Assembly: GCF_027596085.1 (NCBI RefSeq)
Contig: NC_072449.1
Span: forward strand, 25,456,522-25,520,521
DNA from: Anoplopoma fimbria
Taxonomy: Eukaryota > Chordata > Actinopteri > Perciformes > Anoplopomatidae
DNA length: 64,000 nt
Reading direction: 5' to 3'
Shown here piece by piece: positions 34,477-47,409 of this stretch. A program made the position numbers and the translations under genes. The notes beneath the pieces are model-generated. The model made no database searches and was not told the DNA's origin. It was given only the letters and a program-made list of their open reading frames with translations. The stretch's first letter is position 1; each line of letters begins with the position of its first letter.

Positions 34477-37400
34477 CATTTTGCTCTCAACATCCTGTTG
34501 GATTCCCTGTGTTACTCCTCTTTTACTTTTTCTGGAATAACTTATCCTTACTTGTTCAGTCACTTTCTCCACAAGAACTAACAGACACTTTCACATATGA
34601 GTCATCCAACAGTTCAGCAGACGTAATTCTTCAGAGGCCACATAGATTGTAACACCAACTACATTCTCTGTTGTTAATAACTCCAGCACTAATGGTTGTG
34701 AAGCATTTTTGAAAAATCCAAAACAGCCTCCTCTGAAGAAACCCAACCTTGAAGAAACCTTCCTTACTAACTAAATACTAACTAAATACCTACAGTGTAT
34801 ACCCATTGATGAAATGTGTGCTCTTTAATAAATATATTTCTGGAAAATGTCAATAAGACAACATCTTGCCCAAATGTATGAATAATCTTATATTAGAGCA
34901 GATACAGGTGAAAGGTGGGCTTTTCTGGGAATACTCCAAGTAGTTGTGAGACAATAATGTTTTGAGTTTTCTATAGGTGACCTGGATTCCTTCACCTTTT
35001 CAGTTACATGTGCTACACCAAGGCTTAATTATGGGTACAGTTTCACTATAATTACATAATGGGTAAGAGTCATGCAAACGGTTCTTTCTGGTGCTACTAT
35101 TACTACTAGGCAGCTACTGTATGTCTGTTAAACCAAGTTGGCTGTTTTACACACCCTGTTCAGCTGGTGTCCTCGACTACACATCTAAGAATTTTCTCAA
35201 GACAAACTCTGAAAAAAATGAATGCTTTTCAAAACAGCTTTTCACCTTCAACATTTCTAATTTTTCTCCAACGAGGTAATCCTGCCAAAATTAAATTTCT
35301 CTACTATTGCTGAAAGTCATACATTAATATATTTTATATATAACTTTTATATCTTCTCGTCTTTTAACTGGCAAGCCTTCTATCTTCTATTCCATGGTCT
35401 AAGGATAGAGAATGTTGCATGCTGTACAGACTGTAAAGCCCCATGAAAAGGAAAACTTGTGATTGGGCTATATGAATGAAATGGACTTTTGAAGAGGCCA
35501 TATTGGCAAACATTAGTTGTTGTTTTTTTAAAACTAATGTCAATATTTAATTGATAACTCTGATGGTTTGTCAAGGCCTTGCCCTCAGCTATGTCTCTGA
35601 CCTTCTGGCCCCTCATACATCAGAGTGCAGCTTTAACACCACAGGCAGAGCTCTTGGCAGTCGCTAAGTCTGGGTTCAAGATGAAAGATGACTGGATTTC
35701 CCTGACAGGACACCTAGGCTGTGAGATGTCCTGCCAGACAAGCTCAGACTGCTAATTCAGCATCATCCTATGAAATTGGCTCTAAAATCCCATCTGAACA
35801 AAAAGGCCTTTTCAAATTTAAATTTAAATTATTTTAATTGCTTGTTTGGCAGGCACTTTTGACTTCTGTTAGCAGAAATATTGGTAATTGTATTAGCAGC
35901 AATATTACATTGTTAAACAAAGTACAAGACGCGGTAAAAGCACAGTGTGAAGTGGAGCAGGTCTACTGTAAAGCCTCTCTGACAATAGCAGATATGTCAA
36001 GGGAAATAATTGTCGTTTAATGCATTAATTCAGCTTTTCTTTGGTAATTGCTTCTTAGAGTTTTGCAATAAGGTTATTGAAGAGGGACATGAGAGCGAGC
36101 AGAGGGAACCATGAAAATGTAGACAAATTCAAATCTGTGAAGCCAGTGTTTAAATGGTTTCCAAGTTATGCTCAGTTCTCCACTTAAAAAACACATTAGC
36201 AGCACATTTCAGGATGATTTAGTCTGTTATATACTCACATTGATGCAATCAACAGTATTCTGAAGATACAATAAAATCCAGGTAAATTTGTTTTAACCAA
36301 ACAGGCCTCTGTGATGAAAACCATTTTATTTTGCCAACTTGGGAGCTGTAACAGTGGAGAGGTGCTGGGTTTAACTGGCAAATATGGGGGTAAAGATGCA
36401 GAAACAACAAAAAAATACACAAAACATTCCTTTCACTTTGAAGAAAAATCTAACTTTCCACAGTTTTATAAGTTCAACTTTAGTAAAAGTGGAAGCATGT
36501 TTTAAATCTGATCAAAGGCAAAATCCCAGGAGCATTAACAGAAAAGAAACTTCTAACAGCCCAATCCAGAATAATCTACTTAAAACACACCATTTTGTAG
36601 TAGCCCGTAATGAAAACAGACCTCTTAGTACCTTTAAACAGCATTGTTGAAAAACATATCTTTATTTTAATAGTGCCACAGAACTGGTTTCAGCTTTCCC
36701 CTGGACTGAAGAGCTGGTGTTTGTGTCGGCAAAAACACTCTCCAAACTGTACAATTAGTGCAAAACTATTTGTGTTTCAATACAGTATGTTTTTCGTAAA
36801 TACAATATTTATTTTCTGTTATGAAAGAAGATTGGTAAGGTATGTACTGAATGTAAACTCATGTTAGTTACTAAAGGTGGTAAGCATTCCTGTAGTTTTG
36901 TATTTTATTTTCCTTTTATTGTATGAAATAAATACAACCAACACTTCCAAGGATTCTGTTACCGTTATACACCATTAGCCTGAAATGAGGTTAAGATGTA
37001 TCACTTGATATGAACATTTTAGTTCAAGTATAGGTGTACTTTGCTCTTCATCACTCCTTTGTTCCTTTCAACTTCACAATTACTCAGTGACATGGAATTA
37101 AAAAAAATGAACAAAACTTCGGCAGATCCCCTGAGCCATACACTTTGATTCAGCATCATTAACAGGGCACAGTCGGACGTGTGTGTTACCACAGAGCCAG
37201 ACTGGATTCAACAGTGATAGCCTCAGTTTGTTAATGAATTTCAAAGACTTCTAATATGACAGTCAGATTTTGTTTCTAAAATTAATGACTTGCTTTGACT
37301 TGTCACATTCATCTCTTACAAAGATGCACACCCTGAATAGAGAGACCTGGGTGATTCATAGGAGATGAGGATAATTTGTACACGTTCAGGAAAACTTGTG

Positions 37401-40400
37401 AAAATTGAATCAGAAAATTATTAAAACTGAGTATTTCTCAACCCCAAACTTGATGCAGCTGCTCAGAGAGACCCATAATCAGGTCCGAGAGTGTCGGTCT
37501 CGGGCTGTCCAGATAATGACTGCCTGTCACATGATTCTCCACAGTAGTATTAATATTATTGCTTAGTGCCATTTATGTGGTCTTCCTGCCAACACTAACA
37601 ACAGTGCTCCCTCAAAGGGAGGGAAGTGCTGACCCTTCTGTGGAGGACTGCTGAAAAAGAATATACACAACCCTTCATTCTGAAACAATTAAACCAGTTC
37701 ACATAATAGTTCAGGAAATCTATTCAACTAAGCCATCGCTACTCTACTAACATGTCTCTCTTCGTAGGTAAAGAGGTTGTTATGTCTAATTCTTATCAAA
37801 CTTTGACAAAACAGGAACATCTTCTGCTATTAGCCTTAGCTCTGCCGCTAACTTATCTGCTGGTAAGAAACAGATAGCAAAACAGCATTTTTCAGCACAT
37901 TAATATTCCATACTATAGGTTACCAGCGTGCTCCGAACGCTTTCTTTTAAATACATCATGTAAACAACATGTTTCATTCACTATAGTCCAAATAAGACCA
38001 CTTCTGAAAATGGGGGCTAGATGTTGCCAGCATGCAGAATACTAATGCATGCAAAACCCTTATGTGGTTTCTGTCTGTCGCAATTTTAAATAGTAGAGAT
38101 TGCAACAGCTTTGTTTGTAGCTGGTACTAATTGCTTATTTATTCAGGGCATATGATGGAAAATATAAAGTTTGTATGAGTAGGGCAACAGAGGACACTAT
38201 TTCAAAATGATGAAATATCTGTTTAACAAAACAAGAAAAGAGGATATCATCAAAGCAAAACTCAAGATTTCAACTAAAACATAAAAAGCTAATTACAGTC
38301 TAGGCCTGGACTACAGTATACCCGTGAATACAGGATATTATATCGTAGAATATACAGAGATGTTGCAAACAGCGTGATGAATCTGACCACACTGTCATTT
38401 AAATAATATCTGAATATAATATGCTGGCTGACACATTAATTACCTTAAACTGTAAGTGTTGATAAAGTAAATGCTTTGAGAGTGAATGATTATGAGAGTA
38501 GGAAAGACAGGCTGCTTTCTTTCAGCAACTGGCCCATGAAGTAACCCCATCATACCCGATTGTTTTCACCTCGAGTGACCTTTTCTAAAAAAGGAGAAAA
38601 AATGGCAAAAACATCATATCATTTATTTCTATGACAAAAAGGTCATACCTGTCACCAAAATCAATCATATAAGCTGACAGTGTAATTTAAGTCCTATTGG
38701 TTCAACAACAGCAGAGATGCTTCTTATGTTTATGGCAAACCTGCTGATCTGAGACACTCAAGCTGCACCATTTTAAAAGCTATCAGCCTAGTTGATTGGA
38801 GAGATTTAAGCAACTATTTAGGGCCAGCAGCTAATTAGCACTAAATCTAGATCTGATCCATTAACTGCAGCTAATCTTTAAATTACCTGTCCAAAGTGAT
38901 CCATGTTTGAAAACTGTGCACCTACTGGTTTGAACTTAGTCAGCTTTAGATAATGTCACAATTTAAAATCAACAGGGAACATTTCAAATTTTACTATACA
39001 GGCCTTCTAATATGCAATTCATTCAGTCATAGAAAATCCATATGTAATTATGGTAAAAACAAAGGCTGTGATTACTTTTCTCAAGATATGTAATGTACTC
39101 TATGTCATTCACTTTTGCACCCCATTTGCATCAAGCAATAAAGTACAAATGCAAAGAGGCTGGAGGAGACATGTCACTCGTGAATGAACATTTTTATTCA
39201 GATGCAATGCAGCTGCAGTTATTTCATTTTTTTTTTTTTTATCTCAACTGCTCTTTCATTCCAGGTGCAAATGGCTCCTGGTGTTTTTTTCTTCCAAATC
39301 TCATAAAATCTTTCTTGCATCAAATGTGTTTGTGTGGAATCTTATCAAGACACATTCAAGCGTATGCATCCTTTATCTGAACTGGGATTATAGTGGTTTT
39401 CTGCAAAGATTCCATTGCCTGTAAATAAGAACAGTTTACAGTAGACAATGATAATGTTGCGATGACCCACAACACGACAACCTTGTATCAGCTCTGCATT
39501 GCATTCATAGCCGGCAACGATAGTGTGATCTTAAATGATGCAGTCAGTTGATTGAGCTGTTACAGAGCCGCTGAAGCCTGTTAGAGAGGAAATAACCAAG
39601 ACGAAGTGAGCTGTCTGTCAGCTTTACCCTCCATCAAAAAGGACATTTGGTGCCTGTAACTGAGTAGCACCTGAGCAAAAGTAAACCTCCCTCGACTCAG
39701 AGGTGGTACTGAGCGCCGTGCTCCCCTGTGATTTGCCACAGTGGGGGAGGTACGGGGAAGGTAGGGGGTGGACAATCCACAGAACTGGCAATAAATATCC
39801 CAGCTGGGGGAAACTCTTAGCAGTGTTTTTTTGTTGCTGTGCAGTAAGTGGAAAGTGGCAATACATCAGCTTCAGAAAGTGGGTCAGAAATACTGTAGTC
39901 TCCAGATGACCAGGTAAATATCACGATCAACAGGCGCTACTTACATGACCGAACATGTGATATGCCTCAAATGAACTTTGGGATTATGTGTACTGGTACT
40001 CATTCTGCTGAGTACAAAAGTCTGAATAATGACAAACAAATGGCAATGAAAACAAGAACTGCCCCCAATAATGATCAACCCAATTCTAGAGGACTAGAGT
40101 CCAATATCACAAATCTTACATTTGCCTCAGAATTGATGAGAATTTAGTGGAGCACAAGCTAGATTGTGATTTATGGGGCATATTTTGAAATAACCACAAG
40201 TATAGATTTCCTTTAAAATGTTGAGGAGCAAAGAGTTGAGGAGCCAAGAGGAAAACGAGAAGTTACCACATGCGCTTCAAATATTACTTACAAAGACTGT
40301 TCCATGAGATATGCATTCATGTTCCATCTCCACAAAGCCCACTGTATAATTTGCTCAGAATCATGTTTTAGATGTTCATTAAAACCTTATAACACTGAGA

Positions 40401-40720
40401 ATCCTTGCCCCGTCCTATTCAAATGTATAATAAACTCCATCAGAAATGCTGTTTAATTCACATTCAACCTGCCTGAATGTTCCTTTCATAATGCTTACAC
40501 AATTGTGCTCTATGATTTCAGTTTCATTATTTACCTCTGCCATATGGTTTACTACGTATAGAGTTGCTGCATTTTTCTCCCATTTACAGAAAAACCAAAA
40601 AACTTGCCTTGCAACTTCTAGATGAAAAACGTTTTGGGATGGCAATGACATTTTAAATTTTTTTTTTTACTTGCTTGCGGGGGCAGTGAAAATGCCACGT
40701 CAGGTCAGTAAATCTAGCAA

Positions 40721-40746
40721 CTCACTTGCTCAACTCACTTGCTCAA
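40721..40746. repeat. Perfect tandem duplication, 13 bp x 2
   Basis: CTCACTTGCTCAA occurs twice head to tail (40721-40733 and 40734-40746). It is intronic with no apparent function. Confidence 0.9.
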
Positions 40747-42279
40747 TTGGGTAAGTGGTCAAAAATAATTAAACACGTGTTTTTCCAGAGCTGATTATGG
40801 AGGCAGCTTAGGAGTTACTTCTTGTACATTTTGTGTTGTTTTACCAATGTAAAGCACAATGGTTTAATTTTTGTTTTGTTTTTTATGTGCTCATAAATAA
40901 ACTCAATTTGAAACTTGCTTCTTTCTCATCTCTGTTGAGAGTTCCACATGCACAGTACTGATTGGTTCACTCCCGACAAAACGCCGGTGGTTGAGACAAC
41001 AAAGTGCATGAGCAAGTGCATCGAACATTTCAATCAATTTCTGTTCTTGGGTGGCGTAAGAGAGGATGTGGGCAAAAACCCAACTATGTATGGCGCAGTT
41101 CGTTGTAAGTTTGAAAGTAAAACCAAAAAAAAGACAATTTAGTCTAGTTGTTATATGATAGACCGCTATTCCAAACAGTTTCTGTATAGGGCAAAGTAAA
41201 TATGGACTTAGAGCAAGTATATTTTAGGCAACTTCCCTGTCTGTATAAGTAAAAATAATTACATTGAGTTTACATGCAATTTATTCTCTATAAACAGCAT
41301 CTACACTTAATAAATGATTCTCCTTTTCTGTGCACTGGTCAAATAATTGATATAAATCTATATGTAGGTCCCGCTATTTAAATCCAAAGGCATGTTTTAC
41401 GTTATAATGACAACTGCTAGGATGATCTTTCTCCCTGGTTTCTACTGTACACTTCACAAATGACACAGCAATTATTAGCATGCAATAGGAAAGCTGACAA
41501 AACCAATTAATCAATATTCAAGACTGATACATGGGGTTATATTCATTATCTTCATCGTTATTAACCGTAATTACAGCTGAAAGTGCTGTTGAAAAAAGGC
41601 TTCTTAATGTTGAACGAGATTCCAGAGCTGCGGATGCTGAATGTGTATCTTCTGTTAATTAAAAACTAGCCCCCTAATTGCTTCTGTAATTACAAAACAC
41701 TACATTTTGAAAAAGTGGGGGGAAAAAAGAAAAACCCATTCATGAACAGTAGCAATATTGGCTGTTAGTGGGTTTTGTTGAAGTCATGTTCACAAAAAAC
41801 GAACAAAAGAAACAAATAAAACCCAAAACAAACCAAAACACTGGCATACAATAAATAATGCATAGGCACATGATTCTGGTTAGTATGTTGGGAAGCTATT
41901 CATTTCACTGTAACACAGGAAAGACAACAGTAGTAAACTCTTAATGTTTCAAACTGGTCCACTACACAACTAAAGCAAACAATTTAGAAGAACATCTTTT
42001 TTTTTTTTCTTTTAAGGAATCCCCTAGTTACAGCTCAGGGGCATCATCAATAAACATACATGCAGAGCCACTGAGACACTGGGGTATTGATGCTATGATT
42101 CTACAATAGTATCAGCCGCAGAAAGAACATGAACAATAACAGAAAATTAATATCCAATATGAAAGGAAGAGAAACGGTCTTTGAATCATCAAATATGTTG
42201 TAGGTTCAGGTTCAATGGCAATGAGGTGAAAACCTACAACACCAAATATAAGGACAAAGCATTACTTAGCCCACTGAAG

Positions 42280-42604
42280 GGCAGTGGTAAAATAAAAAGT
42301 ATGAGAAGCAGGTTTGTGACCAGAAGGTCTCCAGTTTGAATGCACAGTATTTCTGTGAAAATCTGGGTTGCGATAGCAAATGAGAAACATTCTCCTCCCT
42401 GATCTACCGCTGGTGTCCTTGAACCTGGAACAACCCCCAGCTGCTCCACTGGAGCTGCACAGTGGCCAAATAGAGGAAAAGCATGACTGGGTGAGTCGAG
42501 CAGCTCCCTGGTGGGAACGTGTGAATCTATACATATGTGAAGCAGGTTGTATCTGAGAAACAGTGAGCATGTTTGGCAAATTTCTCTTGGAGAAATAAAG
42601 GTTA
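42280..42604 (+). mobile_element. Degenerate tRNA-type SINE near the microexon
   Basis: The head region ACCAGAAGGTCTCCAGTTTG with AATGC resembles the B-box region of common fish SINEs, although its core is degenerate. Downstream come GTGTCCTTGAACCTGG, AACCCCCAGCTGCTCC and GGAACGTGTGAATC in the order usual for these elements. It ends in AATTTCTCTTGGAGAAATAA AG, a variant of the tail found at 2168 and 34429. The copy is diverged and its left edge is approximate. It lies in the opposite orientation to cadm2, about 150 bp beyond the microexon donor. Overlapping minus-strand open frames here are products of the repeat, not genes. Confidence 0.55.
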
Positions 42605-42751
42605 AAAAATGCCCAGAAAACATTTCTGAAGGCAGCGTATGTTAATGCTTTCCAGGCTCTTGGGGGAGATAAAAGGGCGATCCAAACATTGTTTATTAGG
42701 AACTGTGTGCAACATAAATCATGTAGCAAGAAAATGGAGGCAATAACTCAC

Positions 42752-42778
42752 CTTTCGCTTTGCTTTTTGTCCCAGCCA
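42752..42778 (-). CDS. cadm2: cadm2 N-terminal microexon (27 bp cassette)
   Basis: This minus-strand segment has an acceptor ATGCTATCAG with an upstream pyrimidine run, and donor GCGAAAG before GTGAGT. It is 27 bp and phase 1 at both ends. Between an exon ending in G and the Ig1 exon it reads (V)AGTKSKAK(G). Mammalian CADM2 has an alternative cassette of the same length at the same place, between signal peptide and GSQGQF, with the pattern small residues then SKNKVK. The Lys-rich spacing matches. It is 14.5 kb from the Ig1 exon in the transcript direction. I infer an alternatively spliced extension of the mature N terminus. The match is short, so coincidence cannot be fully excluded, but length, phase, splice sites, position and residues all agree. 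Confidence 0.8.
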
Positions 42779-45061
42779 CTGATAGCATGAGGGGGTAAAG
42801 CAAGGGAAGAGCAGGTTAGATAGGTAGTACAGTATGAAGGAGTAACAGTGAAAGCACAATGATTATTTGCTCTACCCATGCTGACAGGGAGTATAAGATT
42901 AAATGTTTAGAATGTGGAAATGTAAGTAGTATAGTGGGCATTTATTTATCCCATGTCCGTGTCATGACATGTCAAATGTTAGAACTTAACAATACAACAA
43001 GAGACGAGGAAACATGAATACAATTATGCCCTCTATAACAAGCCTCAACAAATCTACAAACAATTATGCACTATATAGAGTAGTATATAGTTATTTACAC
43101 AAAGGTCATGGCAAAATAAACACCACTTATGTTTCTGTATTCTCTAATATGACCTAAATGATAGGCTCTACTTTATGTGGTAATATACCGAACGGTATTA
43201 AACAAATATTTAGTAGCAAACTCAAGCAGAGTCCATGATGCCTGAGTTCATGAAATATGGAGCAGCATACCAGGTTAATGATGAAAATGTCTGTTTGTGG
43301 AGTTGGACCTTTATATTCTGCTGTGCCAGTGTTTAGAGTTATTCCGATAACTCTACAAGTATCTGAAATGGGTGGTGAGCATGTGAGTCTATTCACCGAT
43401 CCGATATAATTTATCAGTTCAGTTATTTTACACAAGAACAACAACAACACATTTCACTAGCTACCCGATGCGTACTTAGGGGCTGATCTGTGTGATAGTG
43501 CACAGGAGGAATTCTTCTCAATTACTTTCATTTTTCAATTTCTGTGCAAATTACATACTACTATAGGTAACATGGCAGATTGGTAAACAGTTTCCTTTCA
43601 TCATCACTCAAGAGACAGTTTTCCAGTGTTTCTGGTTATATAAAGAAAGGTGCTGTCTTTCAGGTAGAGACACTTAGTTAGATGTAATGAGGACAGAACA
43701 TTGTTACCAAAGGCTTCAGGCTGGAAGAGATTAACAGTAGATCAGCCGGTAAGATTTTTGAAAAGGACTCATTGCATGAACAACAAAATCAGCACTGAAT
43801 GCTAATCAGAAGTAGAACTGTGTGCCCAACACAAGACAAAGCACCACACACCATAGAAGTTCTAGAAACACCCCACCCTCGACAGCATAATAAACTACAG
43901 CACTATGTCTGTGGTGATGGAAAAACTGTTGAGATAGAAGAATTAAAGCAATGGCTTTTAAATGCGCAAAACTTTGTCAAAAGAGCTGAGGTGCACTGAC
44001 TTTTTTTGGCTTCTGTTCACTAGAGGAATTGGCTAACTTGCTTACCTTGAGCTAAGATTATAGTATTGCCTATTTCAAGCAAAAAAAAAGAAGACAGAAG
44101 TTAAACACTAGGCTGGAATTCAACATTCACTTTTGGATTTCCCCAGGTCACACGATGAGAGGAGGAGGATCAAACAGGCAACCACCCACCTCAAAGGTGA
44201 CATGTTTGTGTCTCTGTCTTTGTACACACAAAACAAATAATGGAAACACTATAGATTTATTGAGAAATCTCTTGAGGAATGCAAGTTTATAATTTGCCCC
44301 AGATGTTACACATTTACTGCACACATCAGAAAAACAGAAAGCTGTATGAAAGAAGTCACTACTTACTTGTCTTCCTGCAAGACTTAATATTTAAGTATAT
44401 CTGTGGGGTAGGAGGTTATTTGAATTTACAGCTCACATCTGATTTATCAGGGAATGTTGCCTAGTGTTTGCTTGCAGGATCTGTTGTTTAGATGGTTCGT
44501 ACATTATTCATTTTTTAATTGGTATTCATGTGTCGTTGCGCTTCCATGCATCCATAAATTGTCATCCTGTGAGAAGACACTGCTAGAAAAGTGGATTTTA
44601 GCATTACTTGTTAAATGTCTTTATTCCTTTATATCTGCATCGGCTGGGGGTCATACAATGTGCTGTGTCCTGTGGACGCAGAGCTTGACTGACAAGGGCA
44701 CTTTTTGGCTTTTCGAGAAATAAGCTCCTGTTGTAGTATTTACCTTTATTCCACCTCCGGTCTACAATGCATTGAGTGCTGAGACATCCTGTCTATTATG
44801 GGAAATGTTTAACAACCAACAGGACCCCATTCCCTTCCAGCTGGCGGTGCCGGTTACACTGTTCACACACACTTCATTTGTTTCTGTTGTTGTCAAGGAT
44901 AATTTTTGCTTCTTACCATTTTTCTGCTGCCCAAAGTTATATCTGTATTCAACATGCGCATCAATGCTGTATTAATGTGTTTCCCTGCTGATATTTGAGA
45001 ACTGCTCAGCATCCATCATAACAATGATGGCAAGTTTGCAGAGATGGCTATTTGAGAGGCA

Positions 45062-45063
<2 letters not shown>

Positions 45064-45153
<90 letters not shown>

Positions 45154-45169
45154 GCGTGTGCGTGTGTGT
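45064..45169. repeat. Long (GT)n microsatellite
   Basis: An almost pure GT run of about 106 bp with a few CG steps near its end (GTGCGTGTGCGTGTGCG). Alternating purine-pyrimidine DNA of this length can adopt Z form. Confidence 0.98.
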
Positions 45170-46012
45170 TTAGGAGTTTACAAGTTGTTACCTTCAGTAT
45201 AACGTACACTGAGCCTCAAAGATTGTCCTGCAATCTGCCTTTTTCTCTCAGTAACCAGCTCCTACATGTTAAATATCTTTGCATTTCTTTTACAGACAGG
45301 CCAAACATTAAAGGAAAAAAAATACAAATAGTCGTCATGTTCCTCATACAATACCCATAAATAGTGAAATGAAGTCTTGTGGAAAAAAATACTATTTCTG
45401 ACTATATATAGGTCAGTGTTAATCTGAAGTCTGCAGACAGGACAAAATGTTTATCTACAAATATGGGTCATTTCTTAGTGATCCTTGAACAAAGTCCTGT
45501 CTGATGAGGAAACTGGGAAGACTGTACAACTGACACATGCCATTGTATTGTATAGAGGAAAATTCATTGTTTTTCGACACTCATTAATCTTTCTGTATGC
45601 TCACAAACCTGCGCCTCTTCCTATTTTCTCTTTACGTGGAAGTTATTAATCTCTGACTCCCTCAAAATGTAATAGTGTTGACAAAGTCAGACAGCATGAT
45701 AAGATTATCCTTGCTGTGAAATGTTTGCAAGCACATGGCAAGCATATCAATGTATTCCATCTGAAAAGTATAACATGTTGACATTCCTAAGAGGACGTTC
45801 ACTGAAAATCTATAGCATGGCACAAAACAACACACTTCTCTGTAAGAATGTCAATGTGTTTAACACATTAATCGCATGGTTAAATGCATGAGTGCATTAA
45901 ATAAATCCCAAACTGTGTAAAAAATACTTTACACATCTTGCCGTTTGTGTTAATATGATTACCTGACCTGAATACAGTAAGTGAAAGCTTTAATTGTAAT
46001 TGTAATAAAATA

Positions 46013-46026
46013 AAATAAAATAAAAA
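46013..46026. repeat. (TAAAA)n short run
   Basis: A few tandem TAAAA units within AT-rich intronic DNA. Confidence 0.8.
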
Positions 46027-47314
46027 CAATTGTTTTTTGTATATATACACTAAAACCATAGTTTATATATATTTTAAACAAAGCATTGCTCAGGTATTTT
46101 TTTAATATAATCAACAACATTATAATATTAGTGACTTTAATTAACACTCCTCGACATTGTTTATAACTTAAAACCTACATATTTTTGTAGCTATGCAAAG
46201 TGTTAAACAAATCCTCATTAGATGATTCAAAACATATTACAAAGGATGATACAACAGTGTGTCACTGTAGGTTATTACTGCAAATTGTAGTGATAGATAC
46301 TGCATTGGTCTATTTCAGTTGTTCTTCACTGCAGCAATGACCCTGTACCAATCTGTCATGCCCACCTCTAAAGTTTAGAACAGTAAACTCCAAAGCGTTA
46401 AGGATTATTTTGCCGTAGTTTGATAATAATCTGTTGATTTGCTTCATGGAAAACAGTGCATCATTACTAATTAGTTGAGTTGGAATGAGTTATATAGTCT
46501 GATAAACTAGTTTTCTTTTGACAATACTGCTTCACTGCCTCATCAATGAGATTCAAAAAGGCCTTGTGACCCAAGTTTGAAAAATTTTGGTTCGGAAAAT
46601 AACTCTTGAAATAACATGAGTTTATATGCCAAAATATAATGCCAGATATCATACCTTTAATAATCTCATTTAATGATTAACAAATTAAGACAATGGAAAA
46701 CATTACACAATCCAAAACCAACAAACAAAAAAATACCAGCTTACTTAGCTTTACCTAACAACCTCAGTGAAGACATGGAGCGGTCGACAAAATGGAAAAA
46801 AACAAACATGTGCCGGATAAACAAGGATACCACACCAGACCGATGAGTGCAATATGTGCCGGAACAAAACAATGACATGGATAATAGCATGTCAATGATA
46901 ATGAGATAAGAAAGCAATGAGAGAAAGAGAAACACAGCGAGGCAGAGAGATTGGACTTTGGCCAGTTTGGCCACCAGAGGCACACATTTGGAGCAGTAAG
47001 TCAGACTGCTTGTTAGCTGCATTTGCATTGTGTTAGGCACAACATGAAACAGAATGAAATCCATTCATTTGACTGTCATTTCTGAAGTGGGGAAGCAGGC
47101 CTGTAACAAAGCAATATTCGCTGGTCCCTGTGGTGATTAGTTTAACCGACCACTGAGAGGTTTGTCCTCTAACACAGTGAGAGCCGGCCTCGGTCCCTCA
47201 GCTGGCCATCACAGGGGTCACTGCTCTCCCTCTGCCAGTGTCACACAACAAACTCTCCTGGGACAACGCGCCTGTAAGTAACCCTTTGACAGGGAAGTAC
47301 TTCATCTTATTCAG

Positions 47315-47342
47315 CACACACGCAGACGCACACGCACGCACA

Positions 47343-47408
<66 letters not shown>
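47315..47408. repeat. Head-to-head (CA)/(GT) compound microsatellite
   Basis: A CA-rich run with CG interruptions (47315-47345) passes straight into a pure GT run (47346-47408). The two halves are reverse complements, so about 30 bp on each side could pair as a hairpin. Confidence 0.95.

Positions 47409-47409
<1 letters not shown>

Larger units (their letters stand above)
28275..42751 (-). other. cadm2: cadm2 intron between N-terminal cassette and Ig1 exon
   Basis: This 14.5-kb phase-1 intron holds an (AAC)n microsatellite (33954-34003), a retroelement tail (34429-34476), a small direct repeat (40721-40746) and a degenerate SINE close to its 5' end (42280-42604). A patch rich in TAATTA-type sites at about 41540-41700 may be a conserved element. 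Otherwise it is AT-rich sequence with nothing recognised. Confidence 0.8.

Noticed and set aside
42234..42729. Two overlapping minus-strand frames of 129 and 155 codons
   Set aside because: They lie over a degenerate SINE. The apparent protein is translated repeat.
44046..44069. 24-bp phase-1 splice-bounded segment in the first intron
   Set aside because: Its peptide GNTIILAQ matches nothing known. It serves as an example of how often short decoys arise by chance.
45052..45360. 102-codon frame rich in Cys-Val repeats
   Set aside because: It is produced by the GT microsatellite.
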